This document shows positions 16,548 through 25,406 of a stretch of 64,000 bases of DNA, one piece after another. Below the pieces are notes generated by a model that saw only the letters and a list, made by a program, of their open reading frames with translations, did not search any database and was not told the DNA's origin. The position numbers and the translations under genes were made by a program. The DNA is from Candidatus Stramentimicrobium fermentans (GTDB taxonomy: Bacteria; Atribacterota; Phoenicimicrobiia; Phoenicimicrobiales; Stramentimicrobiaceae): positions 1-64,000 of the forward strand of contig JAAYOB010000002.1 in the NCBI GenBank assembly GCA_012520575.1. The letters are read 5' to 3'. Numbering within the stretch: the stretch's first letter is position 1; each line of letters opens with the position of its first letter.

Positions 16548-17660
16548 ATGATTAGTTTGGAGCTGAGCTACCATGATTTAATCATACCGGGTGATTGGAC
16601 GCCAATGTTCAGAAAAATCCAGAACCAAAATGGAGTAATAATGGTCTTGGGTAAATCTGATTCCGGAAAAACTAGCCTAATTAAATTACTTGCCGCATAT
16701 CTGGTGAGGAGAAATAGGAAAATAGCCCTGATAGATTTAGACATAGGGCAATCTATTTTAGGATTACCCGGTACTATGGGAATAGGTATTGTAAACCGGT
16801 CAAATTTAAAGAATGGCTTGGTTCAGGTAAATCACAGGTCCTTTTTCGGAGCCACTTCTCCGGCGAAAGGTATAGATAGATTTCTGGAGAAAGCCTATCG
16901 ATTATATACCGTTGCTCATAAAGAGAATGCAGATGTATTCTTAATTGATACTACCGGACTGGTAATGGGTAGTTTGGGAGCATATCTGAAGGGTAATCTA
17001 ATAAAGCGAATTAATCCGACGGCCTTAATAGCCCTCCAATTCGAGCAGGAATTAGAGCCAATTCTAACAGAATGTGAAATCCTTCCTGCTCTTAAGATTT
17101 ACCGTGTAAAACCATATCAAAGAATTATCAGGAAAAATTGGACGGAAAGGAAAACCAGAAGGAAAAAGCAATTTGAGCTTTATTTTCAAGATGCACAATT
17201 GCGGGATCTTGATTTTTCAGCGATACCTATAAGGGATTTTAATTTTGATTTTGATTTCGGCAGCAAGAGCAGCAGAGCAGCACAAATTTTCCGGCAATTT
17301 CAACGGGAGATTATTTCAACAAAGATAGTAGAAAAAAGGACTCTAATGGTTTTATCGCCTGAACCGCAGTATAATCCTGACAAGGAATTGCTAAGCAAAA
17401 TAAAAGATTATTTTAAAGTAGAGCATATAGTTATAATCTTTCCGGAGTGGTTCCAAAATCTGTTAATATCTCTTACTGACACCGAAGGGCTGAGTAATGG
17501 ATTAGGAATAATAGGAAATATTGATTTTAAGAAGAAGATAATGACTACTTATTTACCAATATCTGTTTCGTCAAAAGCCTTAGCTCAAATAGAGTTAGGC
17601 ATGTTCAGAATTAGACTTGACGGCACGGAGTTGCCCTATCTTGAGCCGGAACAATATTAG
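16548..17660 (+). CDS. Clp1/Grc3-type P-loop protein, putative polynucleotide 5'-kinase
   Basis: 370 residues. Walker A GKSDSGKT (35-42) and the Clp1-family stretch ALIDLDIGQSILGLPGTMGIG (60-80) are clear; a Walker-B-like FLIDTTG lies at 131-137. An Arg/Lys-rich segment (RIIRKNWTERKTRRKKQ, about 190) could be the lid. Relatives phosphorylate RNA or DNA 5' ends in archaea and eukaryotes; bacterial examples are few and mostly uncharacterised. The C-terminal third is not recognised. The next gene, an EamA transporter, follows within 40 bases, but a shared function is not obvious. Confidence 0.75.
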   Translation: MISLELSYHDLIIPGDWTPMFRKIQNQNGVIMVLGKSDSGKTSLIKLLAAYLVRRNRKIALIDLDIGQSILGLPGTMGIGIVNRSNLKNGLVQVNHRSFFGATSPAKGIDRFLEKAYRLYTVAHKENADVFLIDTTGLVMGSLGAYLKGNLIKRINPTALIALQFEQELEPILTECEILPALKIYRVKPYQRIIRKNWTERKTRRKKQFELYFQDAQLRDLDFSAIPIRDFNFDFDFGSKSSRAAQIFRQFQREIISTKIVEKRTLMVLSPEPQYNPDKELLSKIKDYFKVEHIVIIFPEWFQNLLISLTDTEGLSNGLGIIGNIDFKKKIMTTYLPISVSSKALAQIELGMFRIRLDGTELPYLEPEQY

Positions 17661-17700
17661 ATTACCGGGAAGGTTAAAAAGGAGAAGAAAAGATAGTGTA

Positions 17701-18600
17701 ATGAATAGAAAAGAGAAAGAAGGGGTGCTGCTGGTAATCCTTTGTGTATTGATGCATGGTGCTCACCCTATTTTGGGCAAGTATGGTGTCTCTTTAGTGC
17801 AACCTCTATTTTTTGCCAGTGTCACCAATCTTATTGCCGCAGTGAGTTTAATTTTGATTATCTTGTTTAAAAAAGAGTCACTTCTGCTCTTAATAGATAA
17901 GAGATACTTTCTTTCCCTTCTGTCTATCGGATTTTTTGGAACCACCCTCTCCAGTATTGTCTTTTTTTATGGTGTGAGATTAACCAGTGGAATAAATTCG
18001 GCAATTTTATTGCAGGCAGAACCGGTCTATTCTCTTGTTATCGGATATCTGCTATTGCAAGAAAAAGTAACCACCAGACAGATAATTTCTACTATAGTAA
18101 TTATTATAGGAACCGTACTGGTTATTTATCAGGGAACCTCTCGTCTGAATTGGGGCGATATTTTAGTTTTATTAACCCCTCTCTGCTACCAAGTGGGACA
18201 TTATTTTAGCAAAAGATTGCTAAATCAGACCGAAATAAGCCCTCTTTTTATAGCTGCCGGAAGAACCTTCTATGGCGGGGTGTTCTTATTTATATTAAAC
18301 CGGTTAGCCGGAACAGGTGACTTTAAGATACTTACTCAACCCAATATTTTTGCTATTTTTATCTTTTACGGAACTGTAGTATATGCCTTAACCTATTTAA
18401 CATTCTATGCCGCTATAAAACGCATCAATCTTTCTAAAGCCAGTGCCATTATCTCCATTTATCCCGCTATATCAATCGTGTTGGCTAATGTAATTTTAAA
18501 AGAAGTACCTGATGTTTATCAGTCAAGTGGATTTTTAATTGTATTGGCCGGTGTATTCTATCTCTCCAATCTCAAAAGCGAATTACGAAAAGATCGTTAA
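17701..18600 (+). CDS. EamA-family (DMT) transporter
   Basis: 299 residues from ATG 17701; the frame extends upstream but overlaps the preceding gene and carries no membrane segment there. About ten hydrophobic helices in two EamA repeats, with FYGVRLTSGINSAILLQAEPVYSLVIGYLLLQEKV in the first repeat and AAIKRINLSKASAIISIYPAISIVLANVILKE in the second. Likely a metabolite exporter; the substrate is unknown. The ribosome site (AAGGAG) is rather far upstream. Confidence 0.85.
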   Translation: MNRKEKEGVLLVILCVLMHGAHPILGKYGVSLVQPLFFASVTNLIAAVSLILIILFKKESLLLLIDKRYFLSLLSIGFFGTTLSSIVFFYGVRLTSGINSAILLQAEPVYSLVIGYLLLQEKVTTRQIISTIVIIIGTVLVIYQGTSRLNWGDILVLLTPLCYQVGHYFSKRLLNQTEISPLFIAAGRTFYGGVFLFILNRLAGTGDFKILTQPNIFAIFIFYGTVVYALTYLTFYAAIKRINLSKASAIISIYPAISIVLANVILKEVPDVYQSSGFLIVLAGVFYLSNLKSELRKDR

Positions 18601-18782
18601 CTAAAATTATTTTAATAACATATCTCCCATGTTATATATCTTAAGCAGTTACTAAGAAATTTAAAAAATCTTGAATGTTGTTCTTTACTTAAAAAGCTAT
18701 AATTACTTAATTCCGTCAGTGTAAAATTTTAGCAGCCATTTCTCGGATTAAGTTTGTCAGTTAGTCAACAAAAAAGACAGAC

Positions 18783-18840
18783 TTACCTCTAGCAGTAACC
18801 AAAGAAAAAGAAGAGACATTCTTTTTCTAAAGAGAGGTAA
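18783..18840. repeat. Nested inverted repeat in the 440-bp gap 18601-19039
   Basis: TTACCTCT (18783-18790) pairs with AGAGGTAA (18833-18840). Inside, AGAAAAAGAA (18803-18812) pairs with TTCTTTTTCT (18819-18828) around a 6-base loop. It may form a two-tier hairpin between convergent genes. The rest of the gap shows no gene. Confidence 0.5.
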
Positions 18841-19039
18841 ATCTACCGAATGAAAGAACTAAAACTAATTATTATACTGCCATCTTTTGAGCTTGCTATA
18901 TCGGAAGATAGGCTCAATACAAAGTATTTATAGTTTTCTTTTTGTATTATTATCTATGGTTACATTATGCTAAATTAAGTATAGCTAGGCAAAAAAGGAT
19001 GGGTTTTGCACAGTCTGCCGCTCCTATGACAGTTTATCT

Positions 19040-20215
19040 TTATTTGCGGTAGGCTTGCTGGGCGGCAATGATGCCATGCTGTGCTGCTTTATAACCCTGT
19101 TCCTGTAAGATATTCTCCAGTGCCGCAAGAAGCAGCATGACATTGTCACGGGAGCAGGAATAGCCCATCAGTCCGATACGCCAAGCTTTACCCTTGAACT
19201 TACCCAATCCTCCGCCGATTTCAATACCATAATCGCTGAGTAGTGCTTTTCTGACTTTCACATCATCAATACCCTCCGGGATATAGACTGAGTTTAACTC
19301 CGGTAGCCGATACTCAGGAGCTACCACCATCTCTAACCCCATTGCCTCCAGACCTGCCACCAGTGCTTTGGAATGGAGCTTGTGTCTTTTGAAACGTTCT
19401 TCCAATCCTTCCTCTAAGACTAAGCGCAGGGCTTCATGCAGGGCATAGGACATGCTGATTGGTGCGGTATGGTGGTAGAATCGCTCTTGACCCCAGTAAC
19501 TGCCCAGCATCTTCATATCTAAATACCAGCTTTGAATAGGGGTGGTACGCTGAGTCATAACCTCCCGGGCGGCTTCACTAAAGGAGACCGGTGAAAGTCC
19601 AGGTGGGCAACTGATACATTTTTGAGTACCGCTATAGATGGCATCGATCTGCCATTTGTCGGTCTCTACTGGTATACCGGCGAGTGAGGTTACCGCATCC
19701 ACTACGAAGAGTGCTCCGGCTTCTTTTACCAGCCGGGATATCTCTTCTAAAGGTTGTCTTACTCCTGTTGAGGTCTCGGCATGGACTATAGCAAGCAGTT
19801 TTACCTTGCCGATATCAGCAAGGACTTTTTTGACTTCATCCGGCTCTACGATGGTGCCCCATTCGGCATTCAGGATTATCGGTTCTGCCCCACAACGCCT
19901 GACAATATCTGCCATACGCTCACCAAAGTAACCGTTGATACAGACAACCGCTTTATCACCCGGCTCAAGCAGATTAACCAATACTGCCTCCATACCGGCA
20001 CTACCGGTACCGGAGATGGCGATAGTCAGTTCATTTTTGGTCTGATAGACCTCTCTTAGCATCTCTCTGGTCTCATTCATTATCTCTAAGAAGTCGGGGT
20101 CTAAGTGGCCTACTAAGGGGGTTGCCATGGTCTTTAAGACACGGGGATGGACATCACTGGGACCCGGGCCCATTAAAATTCTTTTTCCGGGGTTTAAATC
20201 GGTATAATTTTTCAT
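19040..20215 (-). CDS. Class V aminotransferase, alanine-glyoxylate/serine-pyruvate type
   Basis: 391 residues from ATG 20215, selected because GGAGGT lies 7 bases upstream; the longer frame starts inside that site. Typical features: RILMGPGPSDVHPRVL, GTGSAGMEAVLVNLLEPGD, HAETSTGVRQPL, DAVTSLAG, and the PLP lysine in YSGTQKCIS. It transfers an amino group between alanine, serine or glycine and glyoxylate, pyruvate or another oxoacid. It is the last gene in the minus-strand run of cupin-HAD pairs, which may act on related small acids. Exact substrates are not determined. Confidence 0.9.
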   Translation of the reverse strand: MKNYTDLNPGKRILMGPGPSDVHPRVLKTMATPLVGHLDPDFLEIMNETREMLREVYQTKNELTIAISGTGSAGMEAVLVNLLEPGDKAVVCINGYFGERMADIVRRCGAEPIILNAEWGTIVEPDEVKKVLADIGKVKLLAIVHAETSTGVRQPLEEISRLVKEAGALFVVDAVTSLAGIPVETDKWQIDAIYSGTQKCISCPPGLSPVSFSEAAREVMTQRTTPIQSWYLDMKMLGSYWGQERFYHHTAPISMSYALHEALRLVLEEGLEERFKRHKLHSKALVAGLEAMGLEMVVAPEYRLPELNSVYIPEGIDDVKVRKALLSDYGIEIGGGLGKFKGKAWRIGLMGYSCSRDNVMLLLAALENILQEQGYKAAQHGIIAAQQAYRK

Positions 20216-20277
20216 TATAATTACCTCCAATATCTTTCTTTGAATTTATTACTATCTAATATTTACTATAAATAACT

Positions 20278-21081
20278 TTAAATTAATATCTTACTAAAAG
20301 TTGAATAAAATTCTGTTTCTTTCTCTATTACGGTGATATCCTGTTTACGGGCAATTCCCTTCTGTTCCTCTGTACAATACCCCCAGCCGGCTAAAAAGAC
20401 CTGCACTCCTAACTCCTTTGATTCCTCCAGATAATTAAGCTGATCATCGATAAAACAGATATTATTAAAATCGGTCCGGTACTGTGCTGCTATGGCTCTC
20501 ATATGGTCGGATTTACTCCGGCCGTAGTTTTTATCGAATATATCCTCTATTGGCAGTACAAATCCTAAATAATCCTGATGGAAGGCCGGATGAATAGCAG
20601 TACCCAAATTAGAAGTAGCAATGACTACTTTCACTCCCTCTTGTAATAGCCGTTTTATTCCGGTTGTGACCCCTTTATAGGCAGGGGATAGGGCAAACCA
20701 TTTCGTAAAATCTTTCTTTTGCCAGATCTCTTTCTCCTGAAAAAATAGTTCGTGAAAGATTTCGTAGTCTAAATCCAGTTCACTGCGGATTTTTCTAAAC
20801 TCTTGTTGGTCACGTACCGGTATTTCTTCTTCTATAATCTTAATCATGACCAGAAAATCACAGGAATACTCCACATAGGCACGCAACCGTTGGTATTTCT
20901 CCATCTCCCGGTGGTATTCCTTCTTCTTACGCTCCCAATTGTCAAAGGTGAAAATCTCCCCACCAAAATTCTTTTTCACCTCAGAGCCAAAATAACGGCA
21001 ATAGGCATTGTGGGCGGTGAATAATGATTTTAAAGCACTATCACTGATTACCCCATCATAATCAACAGCTAATATCTTCAT
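20278..21081 (-). CDS. HAD-superfamily hydrolase, copy 1
   Basis: 267 residues. Motif I DYDGVISD (Asp7, Asp9), a long helical cap (about 40-145), motif II VVIATSN, motif III Lys in KSDH, and motif IV CFIDDQ. The catalytic Asp nucleophile and acidic motif IV predict phosphatase activity. It is a clear paralogue of 21560-22381 (shared start, FGGE-FTF-NW, FALSPAY/LALEPAY). Each copy follows a cupin gene. Substrate unknown. Confidence 0.85.
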   Translation of the reverse strand: MKILAVDYDGVISDSALKSLFTAHNAYCRYFGSEVKKNFGGEIFTFDNWERKKKEYHREMEKYQRLRAYVEYSCDFLVMIKIIEEEIPVRDQQEFRKIRSELDLDYEIFHELFFQEKEIWQKKDFTKWFALSPAYKGVTTGIKRLLQEGVKVVIATSNLGTAIHPAFHQDYLGFVLPIEDIFDKNYGRSKSDHMRAIAAQYRTDFNNICFIDDQLNYLEESKELGVQVFLAGWGYCTEEQKGIARKQDITVIEKETEFYSTFSKILI

Positions 21082-21172
21082 TGAGACCCTCTGCTATCAT
21101 AAAATTTATTCTGCTATCTTACCTATAATTTTAATTGATTTGTGAACCATAGTCTAGTTGGCAGACGAACGA

Positions 21173-21511
21173 TTATTTATAAGGTATCAGGCATAGAAAC
21201 CTTAACAATTCCTCTCCCGTGTTTTTAAACCCGTGCTCCAGCCCCGGCTCCACAAAGACCACACTGTCTTTTTTAATAGGATAGCTTTTGCCCTCTATCT
21301 TGACTTCTCCCTCGCCTTCCAGTACGAATACTTCATGTTCCCAATCATGGGCATGGTAGGGAATGTGACCCTCGGCGTCAATTTCAAACATCCTCATAGC
21401 AAAATTTTCGGCATCATCCTTATCGGAAATAAGCCATCTCACTTTCGCACCTTTGGTATCTTCCATTGCCATATCTTCTAAAGGCACTTCCTGATAAGCA
21501 GCTACTTTCAT
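21173..21511 (-). CDS. Small cupin protein, copy 1
   Basis: 112 residues, a single double-stranded beta-helix. Metal-ligand pattern HIPYHAHDWEHEVFVLEGEGEV and a second motif VEPGLEHGFKN. Single-domain cupins bind a metal and a small acid or sugar; no function can be assigned. It sits directly upstream of HAD copy 1 in the same transcript, spaced about 90 bases. Confidence 0.85.
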   Translation of the reverse strand: MKVAAYQEVPLEDMAMEDTKGAKVRWLISDKDDAENFAMRMFEIDAEGHIPYHAHDWEHEVFVLEGEGEVKIEGKSYPIKKDSVVFVEPGLEHGFKNTGEELLRFLCLIPYK

Positions 21512-21559
21512 CCGCTGATTCCTCCTTTTTCACTTCAAATAATTATTCTTTCACACTTA

Positions 21560-22381
21560 TCACGCATGATTTTCAGCTTTATTCATATATCTCTTGATAG
21601 TTGGATAGAAATCCGCTGTTTTTTCTATAACCGGGATGTTCTGCTTATTTGCCTTTCTCTTTTGCTGGGAAGTTGCATAGCTCCAACCGGCGAGCAAGAC
21701 ATTGATTCCTAAAGGACGAGTCTGCACCAGATGCGCCAGCTGGTCATCAACAAAGTAAATCTCTGCAAATTTAGCCCCATAAAAACTGTTCATATACTTA
21801 ATCTGATTGGATTTATCTTCTCCAAAACTGATATCGAGTATATCCTCTTCTTTGATGGGAATATTATAGTATTGCGGAAGAAAAGCCCGGGCAATGGTGT
21901 CACGGAGATTAGAGGTAGCTACCGCCACTTTTACCCCTTCTTGCACAAATTTTTTAATCCCCCCTACTATTTCCGGATAAGCGGGCTCCAGAGCCAACCA
22001 TTTTTGAAAACTAATCTCCTGTAATCTCTTTCTCTCTCTATAAAATAGTTCGTAAAACTTATCAAATTCAAATTTAACCGTATTGCGGTATTGGTCAAAT
22101 TCTACCTGAGTAGAGATATAATTTTTTTCTTCGAGCAGTTTTTGTATCAAGCCATAGTCGGTAGCCGCTCTGATATAAGGCCTTAGAGAGCGATAATGGG
22201 CAATATCTCGGGCATATTTCTTTTGAATATCAGCCCAGTTTTGAAAAGTAAACTTTTCTCCGCCAAATACTTTGCTATTGTTGTTACCTATCAACTGCAA
22301 ATAGGCATTATGGCTGACAAAGAGGGCATCCATTTCACTATCTACAATTACCCCGTCATAATCAAGTGCCAATACTTTCAT
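21560..22381 (-). CDS. HAD-superfamily hydrolase, copy 2
   Basis: 273 residues with motif I DYDGVIVDS, a helical cap, motif II VAVATSNLRD, motif III in EDKSNQ and motif IV YFVDDQ. Same architecture and many identical positions as 20278-21081, so the two arose by duplication. A cupin gene lies just upstream (22416-22754), repeating the cupin-HAD order. Confidence 0.85.
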   Translation of the reverse strand: MKVLALDYDGVIVDSEMDALFVSHNAYLQLIGNNNSKVFGGEKFTFQNWADIQKKYARDIAHYRSLRPYIRAATDYGLIQKLLEEKNYISTQVEFDQYRNTVKFEFDKFYELFYRERKRLQEISFQKWLALEPAYPEIVGGIKKFVQEGVKVAVATSNLRDTIARAFLPQYYNIPIKEEDILDISFGEDKSNQIKYMNSFYGAKFAEIYFVDDQLAHLVQTRPLGINVLLAGWSYATSQQKRKANKQNIPVIEKTADFYPTIKRYMNKAENHA

Positions 22382-22415
22382 CTAATTTCCCTTTTTACTA
22401 CTATTGTGCCGCTAA

Positions 22416-22754
22416 TCAGGACAAAAAATCTTCTCTGACGGGATAGAAAATGTCAATTATCTGAGCACCTTCTACCAGAGCATGTACCTCATGGGTCATA
22501 TTAGAAGGAATAATAGCCCCTTCGCCTGCTTTTAAGACTTGTTCTTTACAGCCGACAATCATTTTTACAGAACCTTTGAGGACATAACAGATCTGCTCAT
22601 GCGGATGTTCATGTTCCGGCATAATAGTATCTTCGGAACCAAAATCAAACAAGCTCATCATGACATGGTTATGGGCTACTGCCCTAATCTGGGAGTTTTT
22701 TAATACCGGTTTTACCTTTAATTCATCTTTTTTAAAAAATTTTACTTCTTCCAT
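22416..22754 (-). CDS. Small cupin protein, copy 2
   Basis: 112 residues, same length as copy 1. Cupin motif 1 MPEHEHPHEQICYVLKGSV with three His, and motif 2 IIPSNMTHEVHAL. The sequence is well diverged from copy 1, more than the HAD copies are from each other. Likely a metal-dependent small-molecule binding or isomerase protein; unassigned. Confidence 0.85.
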   Translation of the reverse strand: MEEVKFFKKDELKVKPVLKNSQIRAVAHNHVMMSLFDFGSEDTIMPEHEHPHEQICYVLKGSVKMIVGCKEQVLKAGEGAIIPSNMTHEVHALVEGAQIIDIFYPVREDFLS

Positions 22755-22831
22755 ATTGGTGTTCTTTACTCCTGATTACCTCTGAAAATAATTTAGTTAT
22801 GATAAATATTGTATTAATTAGAAAAATATTT

Positions 22832-23335
22832 TTAAGAACAGCCGAAAACTTGCTCTACTGCCTCCTGCTGAAAGGGGAAGGCCAGGGGAGGCATATCTGC
22901 AATATTAAAATATTCAGCCCTTTCTGCATCATCACCGGCACGCAACTCCCCACCAATAATGCCCGCCTCATAGGTGATAATAATTACATGGCCATATAAA
23001 TCACTCTCATGGTTAAAAATTTTAATAAAATTGTTTACAATGCCCTTTAAACCGGTCTCCTCCTCCAATTCTCTCAATGCCGCCTGAATAGCTGATTCTC
23101 CATTATTAATAAATCCACCCGGTAAAGACCATTTTCCTTTCCCCGGCTCTGATTTTCTCTTTACCAATACTATGCGGTCATTCCCATCACTAACCACCAC
23201 TGCTACACTGGGGAGGGGATTATCATAATAGGTAGTCTGACAATTTTCGCAATACTTCCGAACCTTGCCCTCTTCTTCCATTTGGGTCAACAGGCTGCCG
23301 CATTTGGTGCAATACTTTATATTAATCTGTTTCAT
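22832..23335 (-). CDS. Nudix hydrolase with N-terminal zinc ribbon
   Basis: 167 residues from ATG 23335 (GAGGAG 6 bases upstream; a TTG six codons earlier overlaps it). Zinc ribbon C-x2-C...C-x2-C (YCTKCGS, YCENCQT), then the Nudix box starting GGFINNGE and ending RELEEETG. Resembles the NudC/YfcD-like group acting on nucleotide diphosphate derivatives. It lies 53 bases after radC in the repair-gene run. Confidence 0.9.
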   Translation of the reverse strand: MKQINIKYCTKCGSLLTQMEEEGKVRKYCENCQTTYYDNPLPSVAVVVSDGNDRIVLVKRKSEPGKGKWSLPGGFINNGESAIQAALRELEEETGLKGIVNNFIKIFNHESDLYGHVIIITYEAGIIGGELRAGDDAERAEYFNIADMPPLAFPFQQEAVEQVFGCS

Positions 23336-23388
23336 CCGATTCTCCTCTATCAATATTTTTACTTTGTGGGCTACTTATTTTTACAATT

Positions 23389-24096
23389 TCAAATCTGCCC
23401 CATCTGGGCGAAGCTATAAAAGCATTTTTCTCCTATTATAATATGGTCCAGCACCTTTACCCCTAACATGGCACAGGACTGACACAATCTTTTAGTCAAT
23501 TCCAGGTCTTGCGGACTGGGGTTGGGGTCACCACTGGGATGGTTGTGTAAAAAGACAATGGCTGCGGCTGATTCTTTAATAACCTCTTTCATCACCTCGC
23601 GGGGATGGACGGTGGTCTCATTCAGGCTACCCATAGAAATAAGTACATCACGGATAATCTGGTATCTAATATCAAGCAGTAAAATATGAAATACCTCTTT
23701 TTTCTTGTCTTTCATTTTGCTATAGTAGTAATCAACTATATCCTGGGCTTTTTGTATTCTCGTTCCCGGTAAGACCTTCTCCCTTGATAATCTGACTGCC
23801 ACCTCTAAAGCCGCCCTTATCTGGGCATATTTGGCTTGTCCTATACCTTTTATTTCTTTTATTTCGGCAAAAGAAGCCGTTGCTAAATTCCTGAGGCTGC
23901 CGAATTGGGCCAGCAAATCCCGAGCCACTTCCAATGCAGTCTTACCGGAATGGCCCTTGTTAATTATAAGAGCTAATAACTCGGCATCAGTCAAAAATTG
24001 AGGACCATGCTGCAATAATCTCTCACGAGGACGTTCGTATTCCGGCCAATCCTTGATGGTATAATTCTTTTTTCCTTTTCTATATTCTATGGTCAC
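23389..24096 (-). CDS. radC: RadC-family JAB1/MPN-domain protein
   Basis: 235 residues: N-terminal helix-hairpin-helix region (KEIKGIGQAKYAQIRAALEVAVR) and C-terminal JAB domain with the metal motif HNHPSGDPNPSPQDLELT. Long named a DNA repair protein, but its function is unproven in most bacteria. Here it follows mrfB by 15 bases, which supports a DNA-linked role. Confidence 0.95.
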   Translation of the reverse strand: MTIEYRKGKKNYTIKDWPEYERPRERLLQHGPQFLTDAELLALIINKGHSGKTALEVARDLLAQFGSLRNLATASFAEIKEIKGIGQAKYAQIRAALEVAVRLSREKVLPGTRIQKAQDIVDYYYSKMKDKKKEVFHILLLDIRYQIIRDVLISMGSLNETTVHPREVMKEVIKESAAAIVFLHNHPSGDPNPSPQDLELTKRLCQSCAMLGVKVLDHIIIGEKCFYSFAQMGQI

Positions 24097-24111
24097 TTCT
24101 TACTCACTTCA

Positions 24112-25404
24112 CTACCCTTCAGAACAAGAAAATCCTTCCCTTTGTTTTTTCCTTTTTATACGGGCTAAGCGATGATCTAAATCCTTTCGCCACTCTGTTT
24201 TCACGCTCCCGGAAATGTTTTCCCGGTTTAACCTATGTAAAGCCTCTTCAACAATACTTTCAGCCTGACCATAGTCCTTCTTTTGGTGTTCATAATATTT
24301 TGCCAATTCTTCATAGGGATAGGGCGAAAAATCTCTACTTAAAGAGATAATATCACGCCAGGCGGCCTCTGCTTTGTCCCATTTTAATTGCTTCTTATAG
24401 GCAAAGGCACACAATCTTAAGGTTTCCACTGCCTCTTCATCAGAGAGGTCGCATTTTAAGGCTTCCTCATAACATTTGCTGCTATATTGAAAATCCCTAT
24501 GTCCTTCAAATATTTTACCGATGCTGCATAAGTCTAATGCTGACTTTACCATCTCTAAGGGATCTTCTAATACCTGACCAATCCTGGTAGCGAGAAGCAC
24601 CAGGGAAATAATGTCCTGCTGATTGTGGGCAAATACCGGTTTAAGGGGCCGGGCATCTTTATCCAGCAGATAGCGAAAATAGACTTGGGGAATAAGATAA
24701 CCGGGTATATCTCCGTTTCTCCTAATTTTCAAAACTTCCTTCTCAATATTTTGCAGGGTGCAGTCCTGTAGCCTCCTCTTCCATAGTCTGCGAGTGGGGA
24801 AGAGTAAATCAAGATGGTGAGAGGTATTCAAGTGAAAGGGCTGCCGCGTCATAATGTAGCGGGTCTGCAATAGAGGGAAATCATAACTTTTCCCATTATA
24901 AGTAACCAATATCTTAAAGCCCTGACCAAAAAGCTGGTTAACCCCCCATAAGAGGGCTTCCTCTTCATGGTAGTCCGACATAAAATATTGTCTGATATGG
25001 AACTCTTCGCCTCTAAAAAAGCCGAGGCCCAATAAAAAAATATACGTGCCGGAACCTCCCGCCAATCCGGTCGTTTCGGTATCAAAAAAGAGCATCTCTT
25101 CTAATTTGAACTCTTCGCCTCTCCTATTAAATTGCGGCAACCAAAGATGCAATCCGGGGGTAAAATAGCGTTGTATGTCGGATAAGGAGTTTTCACCAAA
25201 AGAGGTATCCGGGGTAATGATTCTTTCCGCATAGAAACAATTGCCATGCGGTGTCTCAATGGTATTTCCGGGTACAATTTCCGAGACAGATGACTTATTG
25301 TTACTTTTTTTAGAAAAAGTATTTTTCTGATTACGGTTATTGCTGATTTGCTGTACTTTTTTCTTCAGACTCTCAATCTGCTCCAGTCGGTCACGTAAGT
25401 TCAT
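24112..25404 (-). CDS. mrfB: MrfB/YprB-like DEDD exonuclease with TPR region
   Basis: 430 residues. RNase-H-like exonuclease domain (about 95-270) with the DxE motif FFDTETTGLAGG and later acidic residues (VTYNGKSYDFPLL, HNQQDIISL). The C-terminal third is TPR-like helices (YSSKCYEEALK, KAEAAWRDIIS). In Bacillus the MrfA helicase and MrfB exonuclease repair mitomycin C damage independently of UvrABC. The two genes are adjacent here, two bases apart, in the same order. Confidence 0.88.
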   Translation of the reverse strand: MNLRDRLEQIESLKKKVQQISNNRNQKNTFSKKSNNKSSVSEIVPGNTIETPHGNCFYAERIITPDTSFGENSLSDIQRYFTPGLHLWLPQFNRRGEEFKLEEMLFFDTETTGLAGGSGTYIFLLGLGFFRGEEFHIRQYFMSDYHEEEALLWGVNQLFGQGFKILVTYNGKSYDFPLLQTRYIMTRQPFHLNTSHHLDLLFPTRRLWKRRLQDCTLQNIEKEVLKIRRNGDIPGYLIPQVYFRYLLDKDARPLKPVFAHNQQDIISLVLLATRIGQVLEDPLEMVKSALDLCSIGKIFEGHRDFQYSSKCYEEALKCDLSDEEAVETLRLCAFAYKKQLKWDKAEAAWRDIISLSRDFSPYPYEELAKYYEHQKKDYGQAESIVEEALHRLNRENISGSVKTEWRKDLDHRLARIKRKKQREGFSCSEG

Positions 25405-25406
25405 AA

